NCBI RefSeq assembly: GCF_019925205.1
Contig: NC_083564.1
Location: 16,526,134 to 16,590,133 of the forward strand
Origin: Metopolophium dirhodum
Taxonomy: Eukaryota; Arthropoda; Insecta; Hemiptera; Aphididae
Direction of reading: 5' to 3'
DNA length: 64,000 nt
The position numbers and the translations under genes were made by a program. Below are positions 45,201-58,453 of this stretch, one piece after another. The stretch's first letter is position 1, and every line of letters starts with the position of its first letter. Under the pieces are notes generated by a model that saw only the letters and a program-made list of their open reading frames with translations, was not told where the DNA came from and did not search any database.

Positions 45201-45632
45201 ATAAAACTATCTACCAAAAAATATAATATGTACTAAATACTAATCATTGCAGATTTATTCATAATTATTATGATTAAATATTGTACTTACCTACTAATAT
45301 TACTATTTAAAGCTTTAAGTAATATGTTTCAAATTTACTTACAGTCGAATGAAAATTGTATTTTATAGATATTGTTTATCTAATTTTTGAAATATGCATT
45401 GTTATTTGGAAAAAAAAACATTTAAAAATGATTAATGGCATCTTTAACATTTACCTTATTTTAGACATAATTACATAAGTGATACAATCCTTTTAGTTAT
45501 TACTTATTATAGTAGTAATACTATACTATAATACTATACTATACTATAATATAATAGTATATTTAAGTATGAATAATTAATTTTTTTTATAAAAAAATAT
45601 CATGCATATTTTCTGGATTTTCTAGTACATTT
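42241..45632. other. AT-rich non-coding interval (possible first intron)
   Basis: If the 42.24-kb donor is real this is intron. I see only AT-rich sequence, T/A runs and isolated GTAGGTA/TACCTA words common in aphid introns. The 61-codon frame at 44585-44770 is low-complexity. No exon, RNA or complete transposon is supported. Confidence 0.55.
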
Positions 45633-45780
45633 TTAACACGTTGAGCGCTACGGTGTTTTTCACGAAATATGGCTATCCGCTATCAGACCCAATTCTGAGT
45701 CTCGACAAATTACCAAAAGTTTCTCGTCTGATTTAAAATCTACAGTGTTGCCACTTTCAGTAGGTGTTACAAGCTTGCAA
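45633..45780 (+). mobile_element. Possible piggyBac-like left terminus
   Basis: TTAA (45633-45636) is followed by CACGTTGAGCGCTACGGTG and a region with CGCTATCAGACCC. TTAA targets with CACGTTGAGCGC-type ends occur in some piggyBac-like elements. No partner terminus (GCGCTCAACGTG-TTAA) was found downstream, and no transposase is readable. The 63-codon frame at 45764-45955 has no recognised motif. Confidence 0.3.
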
Positions 45781-46130
45781 ATATGATAATTCATTTTTTT
45801 TAAATCAATATTTGTTTAAATTGTCAAAACTGTATTTTAGTAAACCTATGAAAAAACCCGTGGCGGTGAGGACAAAGTTTGGTGAGACCCAAATTTTTCA
45901 TGTCTCAACGTCTTTTTTTTACCATTATGTGTACCTAAATTATGCACTTAATTAATTGGTTAATTTATTGAATATTTTAATAAATACTATTATATAGAAA
46001 TTGAATTGTTTTATTTTTCGTTTTTAAAAGTTATACAGTTATAGAATTATAAGTTATACAATATATATTTTGTATTAAAAAGCGTATACAAAATGTTTTA
46101 ATTCTTATGAAAATTGAAATGTTATAGTAT

Positions 46131-46243
46131 GGATAACATCATAATACCTACAAGCGGTACAGCCCAGAAAACATCGCTATGGCACCAACACTGCCAGAGT
46201 GGGCTAGCATTGTCAAGAACAAAGTTCTACGAATTTTTCAGGG
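46131..46243 (+). other. Exon-like segment ending in a GTAAGT donor
   Basis: An island of higher GC ends at CAGGG|GTAAGT (gt at 46244-46245). Two frames are open. One begins with ATG at 46131 (MDNIIIPTSGTAQKTSLWHQ..) and ends in TKFYEFFRG. The other is entered after AG at 46154 (RYSPENIAMAPTLPEWASIV..) and ends in VLRIFQG. Phase would allow the second to follow the ATG exon at 42240. There is no strong polypyrimidine tract. It might instead be a decayed transposon piece close to the TTAA terminus at 45.63 kb. Function unknown. Confidence 0.25.
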
Positions 46244-46550
46244 GTAAGTTTATTGTTTCAATTTACTAACGAAAAGTTTTCGTGCTAGCAATAAAACGTG
46301 GATACATTATAATATATAAAGAAATCTAATGTAATGAATATCCTATGAGAAAGCTTCTACAAATTGAATTATTTAGGTATAGGTATAAGTGTATAACAAA
46401 CTCGCAACATAGACTTGAGAATAATGTAACGTTTTTTTTTACGGGCGATAAGGATCGTTGTCTTAAGTTGAAAGTCATTTGCACTTTAAATATTTTTCAG
46501 CTAAGCATTTACCTCAAGGTATTACTAAAAACAAATTTAAAATTATTTAA

Positions 46551-47016
46551 AAAAAAGTGGGTAAGTGGATGTCGCTCTGCTGTACAGTAGGTTACAAGTG
46601 GGTCAATGTATAATGGATTGTATTTAACTTGAATTCAATGATATAATATCATTGTATAAGAAAAACGATTCTGAGCGGAGATGGTTTGTCAGTCTGGATA
46701 TTTTTTATATTGTTATTATTTATTATAACCTGTAAGTTGAATTATTATTAAAATATTTATTTTTTTTTTTCGTTTTTATGGTGATAAACAAAGCGTTAGA
46801 AATTAAAATCCCATTTTTAGCGGTTTTTCGTAATTTGTCGGTGTTTTTTCCCGCGGCATTAAATAATTATTGAGAAAATCCAAAAAACTTCCCTAAAGTA
46901 CTATCTTGACAATTTTCTATAAGAAAAGGTACTATATGTTGAAATCGAAGCACTCCTCCTGCTAGACATTTTGTATACAGAATAAAAAAATAAAAATCAC
47001 CTTTGTAAAACCACTA
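46551..47016 (+). repeat. R1 dispersed repeat, short-interior copy, right end missing
   Basis: The leader is near-perfect (GTGGGTAAGTGGATGTCGCT, CTGCTGTACAGTAGGTTACA, AGTGGGTCAATGTATAATGG). The palindrome CAATGATATAATATCATTG follows at about 46637-46655, then GATTCTGAGCGGAGATGG. The interior matches 4.22-4.58 kb (AGCGGTTTTTCGTAATTTGT, TATTGAGAAAAT, TTTGTATACA, TTGTAAAACCAC) and stops before the expected CTCCGCTCAGAATC. The 81-codon frame at 46345-46590 runs into the leader and is not a gene. Confidence 0.82.
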
Positions 47017-50000
47017 GCTTATTATATTAATGCGTATATTGACCACCTAATTCGATGACTCCTCGCTATATCAGAAACGTTTTTTTTATTGATTTAATAC
47101 GCTGTGACTCCATATAATGATCTGCATTGCTTAAATGCGATGACGGATGACAGAAATAGACTGTTTATCGATTTTCTACCGTATATTATGTGCATGATAT
47201 AATATTATTAGGTACCTATATATATATCGTTGTAAGTATGCGTGTTATGTTATGTGCCGTACATTAGGTTTTTATCTTGTGCCGACTGCCGATTCTCGCA
47301 GAACTTTTGCGAATCCGCTCATAAACCATTACGAAAATATTGAGTTAAAACAATATTAACATTTAAACAATTTATTTAATTTTCTTTCCTAGTCTTAAAA
47401 AAATTGTTTTAATTCAGGTGAAAATAAATTCAATTTTGCCGACTGAAAATCAAATATTCAGCAATATACTCAGCAGTAGGGGGTGTAACACCCCCCCCCC
47501 CTCATGACCAGCCTTTGGTTCGTCCTTGTCTATAGATTAAAATTTAGTAATAGCAATAATGGTAAACTACAAATGGAACAAAAATGTATGATAAGAACAA
47601 TTTAGTGTTTTATAGTTGCCTGTAAAATGTGAGTTGACTATCTAACATTATAATATTGGTCAGTTTTGTATAAAATTAAGCTCATTTAATGCACACCAAG
47701 TATTATTTAATTTTAGAAATAGCTCATTTGATTTGGGTATAAAAGTGAACTCTTAAAATTATTTTATTCATTGAAATTGAACTTTGTTGTTTTAATTATA
47801 TCAAACAAATTTACTATGGGAAAAACATTAAAAATATGTCAATAACTGCCATTATTTATAATATTCTTGTTAGGTATACAAAACAATAATATTACATTTC
47901 GTTATAAACTATAATAGAATAAAAATATATACCTATACCTATAGAAATTAATACTACCAATATTAGAAGTTAAAAGGATATTAAATCATTTCTTTTGAAA
48001 TCTTGCTGTTTTATTAAAGTCCTTTCAGAATATTATCGTATTATATGCGTGAAGAATAATTTCGAAACTGAAGAAATAACGGTTGCAATTATTGTGTAAA
48101 GTTTATATTAAAATCAATTATATTTACAATTAGAAGCCTCTAGAAATTTTGATTTCTAACCACTTATTTATTTAAACGTATTGTACTTTGGGGATATTTG
48201 AACATTTTTATATAATAGCCTTCTAATTATATTTAACAGTCAGGACATCGACTTAATTTCAAATTAGACTATTTGGTGTTGAAAATATTTGTCGACAATT
48301 AATTTGTATAAATCAATTTGAATTTTAAAAAGTCTCTTTATTTATCGACCGTGTAGTGTAAAAAGTAATATTTTATTTCCACTTTAATCCACCGGAACAG
48401 TGTATTGAGGAAAATTGCATTATCAGTGGAATGCAGCCATGTTCTCCCCTTGAGGCTTATTGCAATAAAACGAGGATTTCATATACGATTGTCCTGCACC
48501 CAAAAGTCAAGTAGTCATGTTATCAACACGCGCGAATACTGAAGGGTGGTATCGTACGTGTGATTGATTTTATAGTTTATATTTTATAGATTTTATAGTT
48601 ATTCCAATAAAATATTTTTGGTTTGTTGGAAATATCTTTAGAGTACCTACCTACCTATCGTTCTTAATAATTGGTAACGGATGTGAGAGAACAATTTTTC
48701 ATTTTTATTGAATTTATTTGAATTTTAAAATATACACATTTATAATAATATGTTATTAATTATTTATCATTTATCGTATATGACATTATATTATTATAAA
48801 TAAGCATAAATAAGCAGCTATATGGAGTGTGTATATGATTTTATCTGTAAACAATTTTGTTAATATAAAACAAAACAATATTGATCGTTTTCGAATAATT
48901 TAAAATACAATTATTAAATAATATACATTAATAGTTAAGATGTACGTTGTACACCTATAATAATAATAAGTTTAGAAAATAATAATTTTATCTCTACAGA
49001 TGATGTAATAAAGTATTGCAGAACGCGACTTAATTGAACCAAAATAATTGAATGACATTTATATAAAAATGAAATGAATATTATATAAAATAATGCTGTC
49101 CCCATAAAATTTACCATGCACAATTGCACCCCATTTATTACGACCCTAACTCTAACACACAAACACAATTCCATTATGTGCAATATAGGGAAATGATGTT
49201 TTTATAAAAATGACTATAAAAGTATAAATATTATGCAATACATTCAATATTGGCCCTTTCGAGTTCGTTACTGCATCGTTTCTCTCTTTATCGTTCACTC
49301 TATTAATGTCACAATTTTTTTTTAACCGTCAAGCATAAAATTTAATATCATGTATTTTTTACAGATTATTATGTTGTATAAACAATGTGTAAATCTAAAA
49401 AAAAGATTAAAAAAATTAATGTTATGTTTTTTTGTGCTTATTTAATGTTTTTATAATATGAATCAATTTTCGACTTTGGAATCCTCGATTTTCTAATAAA
49501 TATAAAATTATAGGTCATATGTTTGGGAATGATTAATTATTGTACCTATCTATAAATTATTTATAATAATATTGAGTTTCATCGTTTACCATCGAAAAAC
49601 CAACCGTATAAGATTTCCTCTCACTGCTTATTTTTCAAGAAAACCGATTATTATTATTGCATTGTGTTTATAGAATAACGGTTTTTATTTCATTGTATTA
49701 ATGAACGATTCAATAGAAGACGGATATATTCTCAGAAACTCATATTTATTATACGGACCGTAATAATATTGTCAAAGCAATGTCCCTTTGCAGTAATTTA
49801 TATAGCTGTGGCGGCGACGGAAAAGTCGTCTAGAAAAACGGCCCAGTCATCCTACATATACACATTATTTGGAAAAAAGCTTTTATTTTTATCTTTGTAA
49901 TCCGAGCCGGTCCCTTTTACTTTATAAGACAGTATCACTTGTTTTTAGACAACGAAAACGACGACAAAGACGTTATATAGTTTAAACACATTAACTTTAA

Positions 50001-51021
50001 TCGGTTTTATACTTTAGTTGCGTTTATGTTCTCTGTTTTCTAAATATTTGAATTTAATCAAATATGAAAAACCTTCGTAAAAAAATATTACTTGTATCGT
50101 CCTGCATCGTATACCTGTATAATAATTTATGTGATACAATAATAATATTATAATCGGTAATATCCGATTGAGAAAGGTCAATTTTTTTTACAACTACCTG
50201 ATTGAGCGCAGGAAAAATATTCTAATTTCGTGCAACGTTGTCAATTTTTTGGTGGTCCGTCTATATAAGTTAGTTTAAATGTTCGCGACTTATGAAATAA
50301 TCGTATATTTCGAGTATCATACGCATTCATTATTTGTACGATTATTATATTTTGTTATCTCTACATAATAGTAGCCACATATTATTATATTATATTTTTG
50401 TGTTTTTTGAGATGAACTAGTACGCCGTGGTCAACGTTGAATTGGATTTTTTCAGGGTCAGCTTAGTGTAATTCAAACATAACTATCAGTCATTACCATT
50501 TACCACACAATAAACTTGTCGTATACTGGTATACTCAACGTATCTGACATTATTATATACAAAAAACCGACAATAATATAGGTTCCTAATGTTGAAATGT
50601 ACAAAATTTGATTTTTTTCAAAAATATTCATTCTAACATAATATAATAGTTTACTTTGATGTACAAAAAATATAAATGAATACGGCAAGCGTATTTCTAT
50701 GCTCCGCCGTGTCGTATTTTGGATTTTTTTTGGATTCCTATTGTTTGATTGCATCTGTGCCCAAAGGGTTGTATAAAAAAGGTAAACTGTGCTCAATCGC
50801 GGGTTACAGCCGTATACTCGTATAATATGCGTATAAGTAACAGCAGTGGTATTGAAAACTATCACCGTTTATCTAATTAAATAATCATGAATCAACGGTA
50901 CCTATAGGTATCTTAGTTATTAGCTTATATTCTAAATGTACCAAATAATATAATAATTATAGCTGAGGAACTTCTAGTACTTAAAAACCTCAAAGTATGT
51001 ATGCAGTAATGCATTTAAAAA
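47017..51021. other. AT-rich interval without supported genes
   Basis: Nothing here is confidently coding. Short GC-richer spots lie at 47280-47330, 48400-48550 and 49795-49860 (GTGGCGGCGACGG), without convincing frames or splice pairs. A poly-C run at about 47490-47500 follows AGCAGTAGGGGGTGTAAC. The 121-codon minus frame at 50500-50865 has no motif and AT-driven residues (I, Y, F), so it is not called. The 82-codon minus frame at 48935-49183 is treated likewise. Confidence 0.55.
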
Positions 51022-52308
51022 CAAAAAAGGTGGGTAAGTGGATGTCGCTCTGCTGTACAGTAGGTTACAAGTGGGTCACTGTAATGGATGGTGTTAAATT
51101 TGAATTCAATGATATAATATCATTGTATAAGAAAAATGATTCTGATCGAAAACGGTCAGTCAGCCTATGATATTACCAAGTATATTTGTAGATATTATTG
51201 TGAATAAAGTAATTTATATATTTACTTATTTATGTGGAACCTTGTTTTAAATTTTCAATCCTTAGCTACAAAAGTTGAACATTTTATAAATTTTTAACTA
51301 CAAAATAATTATTAAATTATAAATTTGATAAATTTTGTCAAAATTTGAACTTTAAATGCTTATCAAAAAAAATTGTGCATATGTATTTTCAATATTTTTC
51401 AACTGCTATTAGAATGATATATCATATAATAAAATTTTATTAATAATTATAGAAAAAAAAACTAAAAAAATTAAAAACTTACAATGTTCGTAAACAGTTC
51501 AAGAAGAGTCAAATTATTTTCAAAATTGTATCGTGTATAGAAAATGCTAATACAAACATTCAGTGAAATTTTCAAGTATTTACAGTCATTCGTTTTTTAA
51601 TTACAATAAAATAAGAAAATTGTTACATGAGAAATCGAGTGAATATCAAATGTTGTAAAAATATAAATTGCAGGTGCTCATAAAAATGTAATTTAAGTTT
51701 CTTGTAGACATTTATTTTTTGATAAAGGTAGACAAACTTATGAGTAATCTTATATTACATTTTCAAATCTTAGAAAAAATTTTTATGAATTCTCAACTCA
51801 AAATAATTTGCTATTTTTCGTGATTTTTTCGTATTTTGTCAAAATTTGAACTTTAAATGCTTATAAAAACTGTGACTAAGGATTTTTAATTTTTTTCATC
51901 TGCCATTGAAACAATAACCTAGGAGCCTTCTATTACATTTTCAAGCTATTTTACTCAACAGATAAAATTTTATTGATATTTATAGAAAAAAAAACTAAAA
52001 AAATTGGAAATTGACAATGTCCGTAAACAGCTCAACATAAGTCAAAATATTTGGAAAATGTTATGGTGTATAGGAAATGCAATTATAAACATTCAGTCAA
52101 CATTTTCTCGAAAACAAATTTTACGTAAAAATTCCCGTTTTTTCTTAATTTTTCTTTTGTTTTTCACGTCACTTTTGAAAACTACTGGGAAATTTTTACT
52201 TTTGACCCCCCAAAGTACCAACTAGATTCACTTTCCTATCTTAAAAGTTACTGTTGAAGAAAATCCAATCACTTTTACTGTCCTAAAAGGTGATGACAGA
52301 CACAAAAA

Positions 52309-52339
<31 letters not shown>

Positions 52340-52396
52340 AAAACACACATCATTGTAAAATCAATACATTCATTGCTTCGCTCAGAATCTAAAAAA
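51022..52396 (+). repeat. R1 dispersed repeat, full long-interior copy, plus orientation
   Basis: This is the most complete copy. The leader is GGTGGGTAAGTGGATGTCGC..GTACAGTAGGTTACAAGTGG, with the palindrome CAATGATATAATATCATTG at about 51107-51125. GATTCTGATCGAAAACGG follows, then two internal diverged units (about 51300-51500 and 51830-52030, each with TTTGAACTTTAAATGCTTAT). ACTTTTGACCCCCCAAAGTA and GTCCTAAAAGGTGATGACAG lead to the end GCTTCGCTCAGAATCTAAAA. It mirrors 32669-34047. The 73-codon frame at 52004-52225 has a weakly similar counterpart in the 61.4-kb copy, but the other copies interrupt it. Confidence 0.88.
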
Positions 52397-53379
52397 GACT
52401 ATAAATCATAATAAAAACAACGAATTTGTTTGCATCTTTGAGTCGATTGCTGTGATTATGCCTATATGCCATATATATATAGCTTTTGCTTTGATGAATT
52501 AATTACCTTTATAGATTTTTTTGCTGTTGTTTTTAAGCTTTTATAATTGTTTTCAAAATCGACACGTTTTTACTGAAAAAAACCACGTTACTCCACAGAA
52601 CTTATTGTACTTTTGCGTGACGACACGCACGATTTAACCACGACACACTCATAATATAGTGACTGCTGTATACATCCTTCCCCGCCACTGCCGCAAAATC
52701 ATTAATATAATATATGAAAAAAACCCTTTACAATCGTCAATTACGTTTATTGCTTTTCCGTGGATGCTTTTAGCTGACGGCCATTAGTGTCTCGACAAAC
52801 TTTTCATATCCACGCCATTAGTGTCATTCCGTACAACTTTTATGCCATTTGACGTCGACATAAAAATCAAATGATATATATTAATAATAATAATAATAAT
52901 AATAACAGGAAAACACCGTTTAAGACAGTATGTGACTCTAGGACGTCGAAATGAATACACACGATTCGCATGTGCATTTCCGTCAAAATTGTATTCACGC
53001 GTTCGTATAATATAATATAATAGTGTGTCAAATGTACCAATGTAGTAAAGAAAATATAGAGTTTGTATTGATATAAATCCTGCAGAGTATAGTTTACCAA
53101 GAATGAGCTTACCCTTAATTTTATCATTATTTTATTGTAAATTTAGTACGTTCAGTTTATTTTATATTTAGTATACTTTTAAACACTATACTATAGTGAC
53201 TATAGTATTTTGATTTACTAAGGTCTAAGATTTGCTAAGCAATTTGAGGAGTGTCACATGCAGCGTGTAAAAATCTGGTTTATAGAGATTGATATACCGA
53301 TGATGGCATACCAGATTTTAAGGTTTAATTGAAATTTCACTAACGGCTAAGACTTTTGATTATGATGATATTATTCACC

Positions 53380-54118
53380 AGACATATGCTCACCCCCATT
53401 TTTAGTTTAATAATTCATTCATTTAAATTCTGACTAATGAAAATGTTAAATATACCCAAAGACTATTAATTTCAAATTCTTGATATTTTTTGTACTACTT
53501 AAGGAGTGTCCTGTGGTGATACAAACTTCTGCTTTTCAAATGAGAAATTGAGAACACCCTGTTTTTATAGTAAATTATTAAATGGATAATTTGTTTGAAA
53601 ATCTTGATGTATTCCTAATTCGAAATTCAAACGCCTATTTACTCCGTTATAAAATATATAAAAATAGTTTAACAAAAATATAAAGTAGATATATACTATA
53701 TACATCGGATCTAGTATTTATTAGACTTGGACCATTTTTAAAAAATATTAATTTTGATAGATTAATATTAATCACTAAAGTTTTCAAATTACCATTTCCC
53801 ACACAATAGCTTCCAAACCCATTATCATCTATTATAGTTAGTATACCTACATATAGTCAAATAACTCAAAAACTACTCATTCGAATTTTGATTCTGATAC
53901 GTAAAAATGTTCAGAAAAGTTATCCGCTTGATAATTTACAGTAGAAAATGGTGGTTATCAATTTAAAACAGAAGCTTGTATACATATAGGACTCTTCTTA
54001 AGCAGTACAAACAAATCTCAAGAATTTTGAAAATATGGTCTTTAAGTATCTATACCTGTTTGAAAATTTAAATTTGAAGGAAAAAAGTGGGTGAACATGG
54101 CCTGGGAATCGACCTGTA
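53380..54118. mobile_element. Foldback element family F1, copy 2
   Basis: The left arm (TTTCAAATTCTTGATATTTT, GTACTACTTAAGGAGTGTCC, GATACAAACTTCTGCTTTTC) and the right arm (TAATTTACAGTAGAAAATGG, CAGAAGCTTGTATA, CTTCTTAAGCAGTACAAA, GAAAATATGGTCTTTAAGTA) are reverse complements. Ends are ATGCTCACCCCCAT on the left and GTGGGTGAACATGGCCTGGG on the right. Same family as 30.14-30.89 kb. There is no open frame. Confidence 0.75.
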
Positions 54119-57100
54119 TTGTAAAAATGTACCTATATTGAAGGAGTGAGGAGGTTGTATATTGATACTTGGTAAAAAAAAGGCACATTGTACTACGCGT
54201 ATTATAATTATACGGTCGTCAATCGCGCTCAATAGGAGCTGGTGGTATGTATATTATATAATATGCGCGTCAAGCGCTTTATAGTTGAAAAAGTTTCGCA
54301 CCGTCAAACATTCGAAGGTCTTCTTTTTGTACCTACAGCGTAACAATACATATTATACACGTATATAGTGCAAAACGCGCGTAATGAAAAAAATAATTTG
54401 TATAATATATATATATATAATACAACTTAACTCGCTTTTGTCGGGCGGCAAACTTCATTTAATTTATATGACGGTAAAACGAGAAAGAGAATATATATAT
54501 AAAAAAAAGTACAAATCGGTGCGAAAAGTAAGCGTAGGTGCCTCTTTATATATGCGTACCACGGGCGGCGGCGGAGACTTTTAATATCGGTCCGTGAAAT
54601 GTAGGGTGGTGTTAACTCATCTAGAAATTCGAGATAACGTCCGCACAAAAGGTACAGCGGCCGCCCGGTGGTGCGTAGAGCAATATACGATATATTATAT
54701 TATATTATTATATTTATAGAAGTTACAGCAGTACTGTATATAGGTAAATACTCCCTTTTTGGATGTCACGTTGTATATAATATTATACCTAGTAGTATAT
54801 AGATACACGACCTCACGGCCACGTGTCGGCAACAAACGTATATATATAGCTCCGTTTAATAATAATAATGGTTACCATTAAATTTTATATTATTAAACTG
54901 TATAATAATAATATAATTTTAATATCGGTGACACTGTTGTATAATACTGTATAATAAAGTATATTATTATAACACGAATATAATTTTTCGACGCTTTTCG
55001 ACGTTTAACCGACACACACAGTGACACACGTTCTATATATTGGCTATTATCCTACACGTGTATTGGTCAGCGTCCCCATTCGCGTTATAATAATAATAAT
55101 TTCACCGTCGTTTTAATGGATTTTAAAAATATCAATGTCGTACACGAAACACAAATTACATAGTCCCTACCTATATGTCTATAATATGGTCTGCTGACAC
55201 TAGAAACTACCCTGTAAAACAAATTGACGTGAGTGGCGAGTATATACTGCACTAACAATAATGACAATATTACAGACGAAATGAAAGGTAAAAAATGTAT
55301 TGCACCTATAATACGTGTATTTGTAGTACAAATCTATACTGCTATATATACTATATAATATTTTATGTTCTAATTGTTACAAACAACTGTTGACGCACGT
55401 CATATAGTCAATTTGAATATTAATTTACGAAAATTTAAAAGAGCTTTTAATACGAGTGATTGTGATTGCATTTTATCGACGGAAATAATTACGATTTACT
55501 ATACACGAGTAATGTGGTATATTATATTTAATAAATTCGACAGGTGGCAAATAATAAACACATAATTATACCAAAGTTATGATAATATGACGTACTATAT
55601 TTGGATGTAAATAATAACCCTGCTATATTGATAAACAGCGCTAATGTATATGCATTGAAAGAACGGGAAAAACGGGGATCCGCGCATTGTACCTATAATG
55701 TGTAAATTATTATAATGAAATCGTTTCGAATGCGTCGAACATCTTCCGAGAACAACAGCTCGAGATTATCGTAATGATTGAAATACGAAAAACAAACGAC
55801 TACCGACGCTTTTTATACCTCCGCTGTGCCAGGGCCGCACTGTCGAGGTTAATCTCGATAAGTGTGTAGAGCCCAAGTGCTCGCATTGAAAGTAAAAACA
55901 ATATAAATCGCCGTTACACGCAAATCCCCGGCATTAGGGCCCGTCGCTTGAATATTATATATATATATATGGAGTGTATACTCACGGGGATTCGATCGCC
56001 TTTATTGTCATTTATTTTCCCTGTTGCTCCGAGTAATTAAACGTTCCTGTATAAAGGATTCTACCGCTGCTGCTGTCGTCGTCGTTTCCCTGCAAGCCCT
56101 CTTTCGCGCCATTTAATAATATAATATATATATACACTAAACTTATCGGTACAATCTGTGAAATAGATTTATGCTGTGCAGATGAAAAAAAAAAGAAAAG
56201 GACAGAAAGAAAACCCTTTTATATATAGTTGACGCAACCTTTGTCCCGACGCCGCAAACCTTTGCCCACTATATACTCTTCGCGCCATCGTTGGTAAAAA
56301 CTAACAAAAGCCAATAAACTCCCACGAGTTCACAAAAATAATATGAATACTCTTAAAGCGAGCAGTTCGATATCAAAGGTTCGATGACGTAATTTTGTGG
56401 ATATTATTTTAATAATATTATAACATAAATGGAGGGTACCATCGCTGGATGATTTCCTTCATCTTGTGCTTCATGTGTTATTTTTATTATGTATATACTG
56501 TTATGCCAGTCATCTATTTTACTTATTGTGTCATGTAATATATAGATTGTAAATTTTCTAAAATAATAAAAAAAAATAAAATAATACAATAACAATATAT
56601 TATTATTATTATTATTATCTTAAACTTACGTAATTATTTAACAATTCAGTTTTTTATGTCGAGTTTTTAAAATCATTTGTATGGTTTTTCGCAGAATATT
56701 CTTATTCTTAAGACTATAATGTAAAAATAAGAACTTAATAGTTGTATAAAAAAAAAAAATTTTATAATTTAGATCCTGCATGGAGTTGCTCGTAAAAAAA
56801 TAATTAATGCCCGTTGATTTCCCTTCTTAAACTAACTCCGTTAAACGTAAACCGCACAGATTTTGAACACATTTATTTGGGTTGTATGGACCAAACTTAA
56901 AATTCTAAATCTAAATTCTATGTATAATAACTATTTTATTTTCTGTAAACAATACGGCAACCCTGTATAAACAAAAAATATTCGTTTTTCGTCAGCCAAT
57001 AAATCTCTGTGTGAGTCCATATTTTAAATAATGGCTTCGAGGTGCACATATTTAGGTATAGGATTAACACTATAATATACAAAATTTCAGAATTATGTGT

Positions 57101-58198
57101 GATAGACTTGGTTTTTGATCACTTATATACCACATATACACATTTACTTTAATTAATCAATATTAATTACAGCCTCTCAGAATTTTGCAAAACATTTCCT
57201 GTATGACCATATAATAAATATAACACATTTAACAGTAGGTACACATATTGTATAGAAACGTTATTTACATGATTAAAATATAGTGTGGCCTTGATACAAA
57301 TGGTTATTGCTTGATATTGGTTAAGGACATCATTCTTATTTGGGACATTTTTTTCGTGAGATTGGACCAATCGCTGGCAAGTAAAACAACTTTTGAAGCA
57401 TGTGCGAGTTTTACTGGAAGACGAATGCGAATTTTCTGTAACAAGCGTAGTTCATCAATGTGATAGATTAGTCTGATATGTGTAGACACAAAAACAGAAT
57501 GATTTGAGGAAGACAATAAAACTTGCATTTGTAGGAAATAGGAATAGGAAAATATGAATTGATTGTGTTCAGATTGTTTGTATTTACGCACTCGAACGGT
57601 TTAAGTAAATATCGATTATATTATTTACTCGGTTAGAACTGCAGCAAGCAGGTAAAAATGAAATAGAAACGATAATATTATTTAATATTTTGTTATTGAA
57701 ACAGTAATCTTTGTAAATATTTACAATGCATCGTGTATATATATATCTGATAGGATATTCGAGTATTATTATTCACTTTGAAGTGTGTACAATGTACATT
57801 ATAGTACTACAAAATATACGACTGAGCGTCGCACACGACAAAGAGAGGTTATATAATATAATATTAAAAACAAATATCGTTGTAGCATGACTGTAGATGG
57901 AATTACCTTCCGCGTATAAGTGTATATACAATGTACATAATTGATAATATAACTAATACGATTTTAAGTATAAACATTATTAAATCTATTTAAACTATAT
58001 ATACCTACGATTTCGTGTCCGATGCTGTATAATATATATAACCGTCATTAATTTATGGTGGTCGCATATTTTGGAGTGGGTAATTCAGCCGTCTTTGTGT
58101 ATCGCCGTAGGCTGAAAAACAATATTCGGCGTTGCATCGTGATTTAAAAAAAAAAATTCAGCCAAATCGTACGCCCTGCTACAGGGGAGTGTATCTTT
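54119..58198. other. Interval with elevated CpG patches, no supported gene
   Basis: GC/CpG-richer patches occur at 54180-54680 (GGGCGGCGGCGGAGAC, GCGGCCGCCCGGTGG), 55730-56110 and 56225-56300, alternating with TATA-rich DNA. None contains a convincing frame with splice sites, so regulatory or first-exon DNA is possible but unproven. The 95-codon minus open frame at 57304-57591 (contains RLLQKIRIRLPVKLAHASK) begins with GTG, lacks an ATG and is not recognised. It would need transcript support. Confidence 0.5.
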
Positions 58199-58453
58199 TT
58201 AATACGTTATTATTATTATTTTCTGCCCTTCGTTATCCACAAATATTCTCCGGTTTCGTTTAATATTCAAGTCATCACTGCCGGGGCTATAACTCATTGT
58301 CACCGAAGGAGGAGTTTTGATTAAGAGATACAGGCGTTTAATGGACTGCCGCCGTTGTAGCTGCTCCACTGGAACGCACCCTAAAAAAAAAGAAAATACT
58401 TGCAAAGCACTGATGACGACAATAACATCAACGGACCCTCTCCGACGCCACAT
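58199..58453 (-). CDS. Hypothetical 84-aa ORF or terminal exon
   Basis: A minus-strand open frame with a true ATG begins MWRRRGSVDVIVVISALQVF, giving a hydrophobic signal-anchor-like stretch at residues 8-27. It continues CVPVEQLQRRQSIKRL, then TPPSVTMSYSPGSDDLN, and ends in a basic/polar IKRNRRIFVDNEGQK tail. A strong CTTTTTTTTTAG acceptor-like site lies inside (plus coordinates 58381-58391). The sequence 58199-58380 may therefore be a terminal exon of a spliced gene, with the upstream part just intron; this would also explain the hydrophobic start. No family is recognised. The plus-strand frame at 58317-58511 is a shadow. Confidence 0.3.
   Translation of the reverse strand: MWRRRGSVDVIVVISALQVFSFFLGCVPVEQLQRRQSIKRLYLLIKTPPSVTMSYSPGSDDLNIKRNRRIFVDNEGQKIIIITY

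Noticed and set aside
50500..50865. 121-codon minus-strand frame
   Set aside because: No domain, signal or conserved motif, and Ile/Tyr/Phe-rich composition typical of random AT-rich DNA.
57304..57591. 95-codon minus-strand frame with a basic amphipathic stretch
   Set aside because: Starts with GTG and has no ATG or splice context; left as an untested possibility only.
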